Source: Caldilinea sp. CFX5 (GTDB lineage Bacteria; Chloroflexota; Anaerolineae; Caldilineales; Caldilineaceae). From it: 35,186 nt of DNA. Below the pieces are notes generated by a model. It made no database searches. It was not told the DNA's origin and worked only from the letters and a program-made list of their open reading frames with translations. The stretch is from NCBI GenBank assembly GCA_021405325.1, contig QWII01000103.1, positions 1-35,186 on the forward strand, in the 5' to 3' direction. How positions within the stretch are numbered: the stretch's first letter is position 1; every line of letters begins with the position of its first letter. The translations under genes were made by a program, and so were the position numbers. Positions 8,703 through 15,663 of the stretch are shown one piece after another.

Positions 8703-8783
8703 GAAAACAACAGGGATTTCGCAGATTATACAGATTAATTTTCGGTAAAAATCTTTGAAATCTGCGGAATCCCCGTTGTTTTC
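8703..8783. repeat. Imperfect palindrome, CAGATT-type dispersed element
   Basis: The 25-bp arms at 8703-8727 and 8759-8783 (GAAAACAACAGGGATTTCGC at the start of the left arm) match with two differences. The 31-base centre is AT-rich and contains further CAGATT motifs. It starts 47 bases upstream of the WYL gene start, so it may have displaced the gene from its original promoter. No target duplication is clear. Confidence 0.7.
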
Positions 8784-8915
8784 ATTGGCTGTGGCGCACA
8801 ATGGTGCATGGGTACTTCCTGGCAGCGGCAACTGCCGTCCGGTCAACCAGAACAGTTCCCGCCTCTGTCAGGAAGGCTGGCCTCGGCTTGAGTTGTGGTC
8901 CATTGTAACACGACA

Positions 8916-8937
8916 ATATGACATCTGCTGTCACGAA
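8916..8937. promoter_or_regulatory. Operator-like inverted repeat, WYL side
   Basis: ATATGACA-TCTGC-TGTCACGAA: the half-sites TGACA and TGTCA are separated by 5 bp. The same extended sequence, with a different central 5 bp, occurs at 9365-9386. It lies about 260 bp upstream of the WYL regulator gene. Confidence 0.6.
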
Positions 8938-9147
8938 TGGCGACGGCGCTAAGTTAACAGCAGCGTTACTGGACAAGATACGAAACCGTTATACAATAGA
9001 GCAAGCAGCGCAACCGTCCTGTCTCTTGACAATATTTTTCCAGGATACGCTATGACCAATCCCAACCCCTATGCCGAACATTTTATCTTCTCCATCTTGC
9101 CATGCCTTTAAAAAATCCGTTGCTTCCCGAATCCGTTGTTGTGTTCC

Positions 9148-9360
9148 CTATACCGCGATTCCCACCAAATAGACCCGCAAGACTTTATCAGCCACCTCAA
9201 AAATAGCCGGTCCCTGCGCCAGCAGCGGGTTATCTGTCAGCTTTTCATCAAAGACCACCAACCACCCTTTGGGCAGGCCGGTGGCTTGCAAGTAATCGAC
9301 CAGTTGCGCTTTGCCTTGATCGAACTTGGCCTGCCCATACCAAACATTTGATTCTACAAT
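9148..9360 (-). pseudogene. C-terminal remnant of an AAA-ATPase/PD-(D/E)XK nuclease-like protein
   Basis: A 70-codon minus-strand open stretch has no start and encodes VWYGQAKFDQGKAQLVDYLQ, then ATGLPKGWLVVFDEKL. This is the pattern of the C-terminal nuclease-like domain of AAA-ATPase/PD-(D/E)XK fusion proteins (K..Y..G..QL.DYL...G...G.LVVFD). A TAA lies directly upstream in frame and the ATPase part is missing. Codons after the stop continue open for about 40 residues, which may be degraded coding sequence. I infer a fossil of a larger gene. Confidence 0.55.
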
Positions 9361-9364
9361 TTAA

Positions 9365-9386
9365 ATATGACAAAAGGTGTCATGAA
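9365..9386. promoter_or_regulatory. Operator-like inverted repeat, ABC exporter side
   Basis: ATATGACA-AAAGG-TGTCATGAA matches the site at 8916-8937 outside the central 5 bp. It lies 72 bp before the exporter start codon and just upstream of -10-like sequences (TATACT 9395-9400, GATAAT 9403-9408), a position suited to repression or activation. Confidence 0.65.
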
Positions 9387-9457
9387 ACCGCCGCTATACT
9401 CAGATAATCAATTATGACGAGTCAACCGAACCAATCAGAAAAGGATCATCGACCACC

Positions 9458-11230
9458 ATGACGCTTCCCATCGCCAACTATTGGCAATTGCTCAACCGTT
9501 ATCTAGCGCCACAGCGGCGGGCGGTCGTGTTGATGGCGCTGTTGCTGCTGAGTAGCATTGGGCTGCAACTGGCGGGACCGCAGGTGGTGCGTCGCTTTAT
9601 TGACGCCGTGCAAGCCGGGGCCAGTGAAAACCTATTGGTACGGGCGGCGCTGTTCTTCCTCGGCGTGACCTTTGCCCAGCAGATGTTACGGGTGCTGGCT
9701 GGCTATTGGAGCCAGCGGGTTGCCTGGACGGCTACCAATGCGCTGCGCGCCGACCTGGCCGATCACCTGGTGCGGCTAGATCTTAGCTTCTACCTGGCCC
9801 ACACGCCGGGCGAATTGATCGAGCGGGTTGATGGCGATGTACGGGAACTGGCCGAATTTTTCTCTAATTTCGCTGTCCAGTTTGTGACCAGCGCCTTGTT
9901 ATTGCTGGGCGTGTTGGTCGCGGTCGCGCTGGTGGATCTGCGTTTGGGGCTGGCTTTTGTTATCTTCGCCCTGCTGGTTTTGTTGGTATTGAGCTATGTC
10001 CGCCGCCGAGGGACGCCGCACTGGCAGGCGGATCGCGAGCAGAATGCCCAGATCTACGGCTATTTGGGCGAAGTTTTAACGGCCACGGAAGACATTCGCA
10101 CCAGCGCCGCGACCCCCTACGTCATGCGCCGCTTTTTTGCCCATCTCCAAAGCTGGCTGCCGGTGCGCTTGTGGGCCGGTTTCTGGGGTCAGAGCATGAT
10201 GACGGCGGCGATCCTGCTCTTCGCCATTGGCGATGCGTTGGTCTATGGCGCTGGCGGCGCGCTCTACCAACAAGGCGCCATCTCACTGGGGACGGTCTAT
10301 CTGCTCATTGCCTATATGGTAATGCTGGCTGCGCCGCTGGAAGAGTTGCGCACCCAAATGCAAAACTTGCAACAGGCCGACGCCGGCATTGCCCGCATTC
10401 GTGAGCTGCTGGCAACACGTTCCCATTTGACGCAAGGGGATGCCGTGCTACCCAACGGCCCCCTCGCCGTCACCTTTGACCATGTTTCTTTTACCTACTC
10501 TACCGCATCACCTGATCCGCAATCTCGCAATCTCGTAATCTCCCACCCTACCTTACGCAACGTCACCTTCCACCTGCCCGCCGGTCGCACCCTCGGCTTG
10601 TTAGGGCGTACCGGCAGTGGCAAGACGACCCTGACCCGCCTGCTCTTTCGCTTCTATGACCCACAGGAAGGGGACGTTTGTATCGGCGGCGTGCCAGGGC
10701 GCACAAGCAACTTGACAGCCTGGCGCGCCCGCATCGGGTTAGTCACGCAGGAAGTGCAACTCTTTGAAGCCACCCTGCGCGACAACCTGACCTTCTTTGA
10801 CCCCACGGTGAGCGACGACCAATTGCGCCATGTGCTGGATCAACTAGGGTTGGACAAATGGCTGGCCCGTTTGCCGGCGGGGCTGGATACGCCCATTGCC
10901 AACAGCACCCTATCCGCCGGCGAAGCGCAGTTGATCGCCTTTGCCCGGCTCTTTCTCAAAGATCCCGGCCTGGTGATCCTGGATGAAGCGTCCAGCCGCC
11001 TCGACCCGGCGACCGAGATGCTGCTGGAAGCCGCGCTGCACCGCTTACTGGCCGGGCGCACTGCCATCATCATTGCCCATCGCCTGACTACGGTAGAGCG
11101 GGTGGATGATATTTTGATTCTGGCGAACGGCGCCGTGCAAGAATTTGGCGAACGCGCTACGCTCGCAGCCAATCCTGAATCGGTTTACACCAAACTCAAA
11201 CAGACCGGCTTAGAAAAGGTAATCCAATGA
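9458..11230 (+). CDS. ABC exporter subunit 1 (TMD-NBD half-transporter)
   Basis: The product is 590 residues. Residues 1-310 form a six-helix exporter membrane domain; the rest is the nucleotide-binding domain. Walker A is GRTGSGKTT near 383-391. The signature is degenerate (LSAGE near 485). Walker B is LVILDE with the catalytic Glu present, and the H-loop is IIAHRL. A partner half-transporter starts 105 bases downstream and has the reverse combination (canonical LSGGQ, but Asp in place of the catalytic Glu). Together they fit an asymmetric heterodimeric exporter with one active ATP site. A low-complexity insert in the NBD (three CGCAATCT-like octamers, 10518-10541) interrupts the usual short link before LRNVTF. 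Substrate is unknown. It is probably controlled from the site at 9365-9386. Confidence 0.93.
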   Translation: MTLPIANYWQLLNRYLAPQRRAVVLMALLLLSSIGLQLAGPQVVRRFIDAVQAGASENLLVRAALFFLGVTFAQQMLRVLAGYWSQRVAWTATNALRADLADHLVRLDLSFYLAHTPGELIERVDGDVRELAEFFSNFAVQFVTSALLLLGVLVAVALVDLRLGLAFVIFALLVLLVLSYVRRRGTPHWQADREQNAQIYGYLGEVLTATEDIRTSAATPYVMRRFFAHLQSWLPVRLWAGFWGQSMMTAAILLFAIGDALVYGAGGALYQQGAISLGTVYLLIAYMVMLAAPLEELRTQMQNLQQADAGIARIRELLATRSHLTQGDAVLPNGPLAVTFDHVSFTYSTASPDPQSRNLVISHPTLRNVTFHLPAGRTLGLLGRTGSGKTTLTRLLFRFYDPQEGDVCIGGVPGRTSNLTAWRARIGLVTQEVQLFEATLRDNLTFFDPTVSDDQLRHVLDQLGLDKWLARLPAGLDTPIANSTLSAGEAQLIAFARLFLKDPGLVILDEASSRLDPATEMLLEAALHRLLAGRTAIIIAHRLTTVERVDDILILANGAVQEFGERATLAANPESVYTKLKQTGLEKVIQ

Positions 11231-11277
11231 CAGAAGTCGCCCACCGCTACTGTCACTTACAATCATCACCGCCGTAA

Positions 11278-11317
11278 TTGTCACCTTGTCACCCTGTCAT
11301 CCTTGTCACCTTGTCAT
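11278..11317. repeat. Degenerate CTTGTCAC short tandem repeat
   Basis: About five degenerate 7-8-bp units (TTGTCACC, TTGTCACC, CTGTCATC, and so on) fill the gap between the two exporter genes, just before the second gene's ribosome-binding site. It resembles other heptamer/octamer arrays in this window. Confidence 0.7.
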
Positions 11318-11335
11318 TCCGGGAGCAAAAACACC

Positions 11336-13174
11336 ATGCCATCCAATGCCTACTTCATGTGGCGCCTCTTTCGCTATCGCCCCTGGCCGCAACTGGTTAG
11401 CGGTTGTTGTTGGATTATCTTTCACAGTTGGGCGCTCTGGCCGGGGTTGTTGGCCAAAGCCTTTTTCGATCTGCTGGCAGGGAAGGCGCCCTTTGGCTTG
11501 AATTTGCCGACGTTGATTGCATTGGTGGTTGTGCTAGCCGCGGTGCGGGCAGGCGCGGTCTATTTGGACATTTTTGTCGGCAATACGACAGGGATCCGGG
11601 TCCGTGGGTTGGTGCAACGGAATCTGCTCACCCGCATTCTGGAACGACCAGGAGCCAAGGCGTTACCCGGTAGCGTCGGCGAGGCGCTTTCGACCTTGCG
11701 TGATGATGTGGAGGCGATGTGGGGCGCCGGTTGGGCGTTTGATGTCATTGCCTACACGATCTTTGCGCTAGGTGGGTTGGCGATTCTCCTCTGGATTGAT
11801 GTGCGGGTGACGCTGTTGGTCTTCCTGCCGATTGTCAGCGTGATTGTCCTGGCCCATGTGATGGGGACGCGCCTGCAACGGGTACGCGAAGCAAGCCGGG
11901 AGGCGACAGCGCAAGTGACCGGCGCCCTGGGTGAAATCTTTGGCGCCGTGCAAGCGATCCAGGTTGCCGGCGCGGAAGCGCGGGTGATTGCCCATCTTCG
12001 TCAGTTGGGGGACGAACGGCAGAAAGCCATGTTGCGCGACCAACTGCTGGGGCTGGTGCTGAATGCCGTTTTTGGCAATACGGCTAGTTTGGGCGCGGGG
12101 TTGACCATGTTGGTGGCGGCGTCAGCGTTGCGCCGCGGCGACTTTACTATTGGCGACTTTGCTCTCTTTACCACCTATCTGCTTCAAGTCACCGACATGA
12201 CCGGCTTTCTGGGCTGGATGGTCGCTGCCTATCAACAGATGACCGTTGCCTTCCGCCGTGGCGTAGCTTTGTTACAGGGAGCGCCGCCGGCAGCGTTGGT
12301 CGCCCATCACCCGGTTCCGGTCAAAGAGCCGCTGCCGCCGTTGCCAGTGTTGGTCAAAAAGGCTGCTGATCGCCTGGAAACCCTGGCCGTCGAAGGGTTG
12401 ACCGTGCGCCATCCCGACGGGGGTGGGATTGAAGATATTAGCTTTACCTTGCCACGGGGCAGCCTGACGGTTGTCACTGGGCGCATTGGCACCGGGAAGT
12501 CAACCTTGCTGCGCACCTTGCTGGGCTTATTGGAAGCGCAAAGCGGAACGATTTGTTGGAATGATCGAGCCATTGACCAGCCGGCCACCTTTCTCATCCC
12601 ACCACGGGTGGCCTATCTGCCACAGGTGCCAACCCTCCTTTCCGGCGCCATGCGCGAAAACATTTTGCTTGGCATCGACGCTACGCCTGAACAACTGGGG
12701 CAGGCTGTGCAGACGGCTGTGCTGGAAGCGGATCTGGCCGCTTTTCCCGCCGGGCTTGACACCATGATCGGTGCGCGTGGCGTGCGCCTCTCCGGCGGCC
12801 AAATCCAACGCACCGCTGCCGCCCGCATGTTTGTGCGCGCCCTCACCGCGCCGGCAGAACTGCTCGTTATCGATGATCTCTCCAGCGCGCTCGATGTCAC
12901 CACCGAACAACAGCTTTGGCAACGGCTGTCTCCATTATTTTCCCACCAACCCTCTCCACCAACCGTTGCTGCGCCCGATGCACAACCCCCAATCACGCAT
13001 CTCGCATCTTGCATCACTTATCTAGTCGTCTCCCACCGGCCCGCCATCCTGGCGCAAGCTGACCAAATCTTGTTGTTGGCACGAGGTCGCCTGGCAGCAA
13101 GTGGTCGCCTCACCGACTTATTGGAACAGAGCGCTGAAATGCGCGCCCTCTCTACCCCTGCCCCCGTCAAGTGA
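11336..13174 (+). CDS. ABC exporter subunit 2 (TMD-NBD half-transporter)
   Basis: The product is 612 residues. An N-terminal exporter membrane domain is followed by an NBD with Walker A GRIGTGKST (about 381-389), canonical signature LSGGQ (about 484-488), Walker B LLVIDD (Asp where the catalytic Glu is expected) and H-loop VVSHRP. Its signature therefore completes the active site of subunit 1, while its own site is degenerate. The ATG at 11336 is chosen for GGGAG 10 bases upstream; an upstream in-frame start at 11303 lies in the tandem repeat. Between Walker B and the H-loop there is an unusual insert of about 28 residues rich in Pro, Thr and Ala. It contains heptamers CGCATCT, CGCATCT, TGCATCA (12996-13016), as if repeat DNA had been captured in frame. 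Confidence 0.92.
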   Translation: MPSNAYFMWRLFRYRPWPQLVSGCCWIIFHSWALWPGLLAKAFFDLLAGKAPFGLNLPTLIALVVVLAAVRAGAVYLDIFVGNTTGIRVRGLVQRNLLTRILERPGAKALPGSVGEALSTLRDDVEAMWGAGWAFDVIAYTIFALGGLAILLWIDVRVTLLVFLPIVSVIVLAHVMGTRLQRVREASREATAQVTGALGEIFGAVQAIQVAGAEARVIAHLRQLGDERQKAMLRDQLLGLVLNAVFGNTASLGAGLTMLVAASALRRGDFTIGDFALFTTYLLQVTDMTGFLGWMVAAYQQMTVAFRRGVALLQGAPPAALVAHHPVPVKEPLPPLPVLVKKAADRLETLAVEGLTVRHPDGGGIEDISFTLPRGSLTVVTGRIGTGKSTLLRTLLGLLEAQSGTICWNDRAIDQPATFLIPPRVAYLPQVPTLLSGAMRENILLGIDATPEQLGQAVQTAVLEADLAAFPAGLDTMIGARGVRLSGGQIQRTAAARMFVRALTAPAELLVIDDLSSALDVTTEQQLWQRLSPLFSHQPSPPTVAAPDAQPPITHLASCITYLVVSHRPAILAQADQILLLARGRLAASGRLTDLLEQSAEMRALSTPAPVK

Positions 13175-13380
13175 TCAGTCAATTGTGGAAGGGAAAGTTA
13201 GGCAATTTACACGTAGCCCACTTGGCTTGTTAGTTCTACAATATAGAAAGAAAGCACCGGATCTTCTCAGGATCGAGCCTTTGACGATTTTCGCCTGCCC
13301 ATTGTAATATGAGTGTTGGCAATACCATTGCGCGGTCATTGTGACGCCCAAACTCAGCTTATGGTTTTTGAAACGAATTT

Positions 13381-14889
13381 ATGACCCTGCCGCAACGCTT
13401 AACACCTTTTCACACATACCTGATTTTTATCGATGTGCTGGGGCTGTTCATTCTCTTAGTCGGCATCAGCCAAATCCCAACGTATGCTGATCCGTTTAAC
13501 TTTTTCCTGTTGCTCGGTCTGGCCATCGTTGCTGCCCTGGCGCCGATTGCCACCGCGGCCTTCGACGACGCCGGGTTTAACTATGGCTTAGGCGCTGTGG
13601 TCAGCCTGGCGGCCTTCCCCACCTATGGCCCCACGGCTGCCGCCCTTCTGGTGGCGATCTATAGCGTGGTCTTTTGGCTGGCGCGACCGGCGGACCGGCG
13701 CACCTGGAAAAAGCACATCAGCCAGTTGATCTTCAACATCAGTATGCAAGCCATCGCGGTCTTCATCGCGGGGCAGGCATTTTGGCTCACCAAAGTGTGG
13801 GTCGGCGCTGATTCAATTTGGGGCCAACTCCTGCCCTGGTTGCCGGCGGCCTTTGTCTATGTCGAGGTGAACATCTGGCTACTGATTGGCATCTTGCGGC
13901 TGCAACGAGGCCCGGTTGTGCAACCGATGACTCTGTGGCGGGCCGAGCGTTCCGCCTCCAAGATTATTCTGCCGGCCACGGCTTTGGGGGGCGCCACGTT
14001 GGGCTACGCCGTTTCCCACTATGATGCAATTGGGGTGATCATCTTCTTCTGGCCCATCCTGCTATCAGCCTACGCCTTTCGGCTCTATGTGCAACAGATG
14101 CAAAATCATCTGGCCAACCTGGAACAGATCGTCGCCGACCGCACCAAAGATCTGGCGGAACTGAATCGGCAAAAGGACGCCTACCTGGCCGTTCTCACCC
14201 ACGACATGATGACGCCGCTGACCAGCATCCGTCTCTGCGCCGAGGAGTTACAGGCCGACCCTACCAGTGCGGCGGATAACCCCAGTTTGATTACCTTCTT
14301 GTTACGCAGTCAGCGCACGCTCTTTACGATTGTGCGCAATATTCTGGACATTGAAAAGTTACAGGCCGGCGGCTCCCTCTCTTCCAAAAAGACCATTTGT
14401 GATGTGGGGCAAATCTTGACCCATGTGGTTGAGATCCTGCAAAATGAGGCCGAAGAGAAGCAGGTGTCGATCCACTATACCATCCCTGATCGCGCACTGC
14501 TGGTTTATGCCGATCGCAATCAGCTTGAGCGCGTCCTGATGAACCTGCTCTCCAACGCTGTAAAGTATACGCCGCAAGGCGGCTCAGTGACCGTTCTGGC
14601 CGAACAGAAGGAAGAGAAGGTGGTCATCAGCTTTACCGACAAAGGCTATGGCATTCCGACGGAAGAGATTCCCTATATCTTTGAGCGCTTTCGCCGTGTG
14701 GAGCAGCACAAAGAAAAAGCAACCGGCACCGGGCTGGGGCTGGCCATTACCAAGGCATTGGTGGAAGAACATGGCGGCGTCATTGCGGTTGATAGCGTGG
14801 TCGGCAAAGGCAGTACCTTTACCGTTTCCTTGCCAACGGGCATTCACCATGCCCAGTTGCTGCAACAGGAAACCAGAATGATTGAGTGA
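13381..14889 (+). CDS. Membrane sensor histidine kinase (HisKA type)
   Basis: The product is 502 residues. Residues 1-235 hold about seven or eight membrane helices with little extracellular loop, suggesting sensing within the membrane. A short coiled coil (about 238-265) leads to the H-box LTHDMMTPLTSIR, with His274 as the phosphorylation site. The ATPase domain has the N-box NLLSNAVKYTP, G1 DKGYGIP, the F-box region FERFRRV and G2 GTGLGLAI. It should phosphorylate the OmpR-type regulator encoded 9 bases downstream. No clear Shine-Dalgarno sequence precedes the ATG. Signal is unknown. The upstream 206-base spacer holds a small TTCTA-N5-TAGAA repeat (13234-13248) and nothing else I can support. 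Confidence 0.93.
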   Translation: MTLPQRLTPFHTYLIFIDVLGLFILLVGISQIPTYADPFNFFLLLGLAIVAALAPIATAAFDDAGFNYGLGAVVSLAAFPTYGPTAAALLVAIYSVVFWLARPADRRTWKKHISQLIFNISMQAIAVFIAGQAFWLTKVWVGADSIWGQLLPWLPAAFVYVEVNIWLLIGILRLQRGPVVQPMTLWRAERSASKIILPATALGGATLGYAVSHYDAIGVIIFFWPILLSAYAFRLYVQQMQNHLANLEQIVADRTKDLAELNRQKDAYLAVLTHDMMTPLTSIRLCAEELQADPTSAADNPSLITFLLRSQRTLFTIVRNILDIEKLQAGGSLSSKKTICDVGQILTHVVEILQNEAEEKQVSIHYTIPDRALLVYADRNQLERVLMNLLSNAVKYTPQGGSVTVLAEQKEEKVVISFTDKGYGIPTEEIPYIFERFRRVEQHKEKATGTGLGLAITKALVEEHGGVIAVDSVVGKGSTFTVSLPTGIHHAQLLQQETRMIE

Positions 14890-14898
14890 CAATCGGGT

Positions 14899-15597
14899 AT
14901 GAATGGTAAGAAGATTCTAATCATTGATGATGATGTCAATCTAGGGCAGATGATCAAGCTGACCTTTGTGCGCGCCGGCGCCGAGGTCTTTACCGCGGTG
15001 GACGGGCGCGATGGGTTGCGTCAGTTTTATGAGAATCACCCCGATCTGGTGATCCTGGATGTGCGGATGCCCGACATCAACGGTTGGGAGACCTGCCGGC
15101 AGATCCGGCTGCTCTCCAATGTGCCGATCATCATGTTGACCACCCTGGACAACGATGAAGATGTGATCCGCGGTCTGGATCATGGCGCCGATGACTTTGT
15201 CACCAAACCCTTTAGCCGCGATGTGTTGTTGGCGCGCGCCCGTGCTGTCCTCCGCCGCAGCGAATTGCTGGTCGAGCCGGAAGATCAATTTGTCTACAAC
15301 GACGGCTATCTCTTAATTGACCTGCGTAAACACCGCGTCCAGGTGAATCATCAACCGGCCCAACTGAGTAGCACTGAATTTCGCCTCTTAACCTACCTGC
15401 TGCAAAACGCCGGCCAGGTGCTAACCTATCAAAACATTCTCGATAAAGTCTGGGGCTGGGAATATCAGGACAGCGTCGATTATGTCCATGTCTATATTTC
15501 CCACCTCCGCCGCAAGCTCGAAGCCGACCCACGCAACCCCAAATACCTGTTGACGGAACGCGGGATTGGGTATCGGTTTGAGCGAAAGAAGAAGTAG
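14899..15597 (+). CDS. OmpR/PhoB-family response regulator
   Basis: The product is 232 residues. The receiver domain (1-120) has the acidic pair Asp11-Asp12, the phospho-acceptor Asp54 (VILDVRMPD), Thr81 and Lys103 (VTKPF). A winged-helix DNA-binding domain follows (about 130-232), with LSSTEFRLLTYLL, VDYVHVYISHLRRKLE and the terminal hairpin GIGYRFE. It is the cognate partner of the kinase 9 bases upstream. The last base of its TAG stop is also the first base of the palindrome at 15597-15645. Confidence 0.95.
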   Translation: MNGKKILIIDDDVNLGQMIKLTFVRAGAEVFTAVDGRDGLRQFYENHPDLVILDVRMPDINGWETCRQIRLLSNVPIIMLTTLDNDEDVIRGLDHGADDFVTKPFSRDVLLARARAVLRRSELLVEPEDQFVYNDGYLLIDLRKHRVQVNHQPAQLSSTEFRLLTYLLQNAGQVLTYQNILDKVWGWEYQDSVDYVHVYISHLRRKLEADPRNPKYLLTERGIGYRFERKKK

Positions 15598-15645
15598 TTG
15601 GTTAGTTGGTTGGTTTCGACAGGCTCAACCAACCAACTAACCAAC
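15597..15645. repeat. GGTT-rich palindrome with TCGACAGGCTC loop, copy 2
   Basis: Perfect 19-bp arms (15597-15615 and 15627-15645) surround the same 11-base loop as copy 1 at 1070-1124. The arm sequence is different but self-complementary. It lies between the convergent response regulator and mutS genes and abuts the regulator's stop codon. Confidence 0.8.
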
Positions 15646-15663
15646 CAACGAATTGACCAACTA

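Larger units (their letters stand above)
8656..9147. other. Divergent regulatory region without an intact gene
   Basis: This spacer lies between the WYL regulator and the nuclease remnant. It contains the palindrome at 8703-8783 and the operator-like site at 8916-8937. An inverted pair (GGCCAGCCTGCCTTGA near 8688 and TCAGGAAGGCTGGCC near 8868) may bound a larger insertion. I see no supportable gene. Confidence 0.5.
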
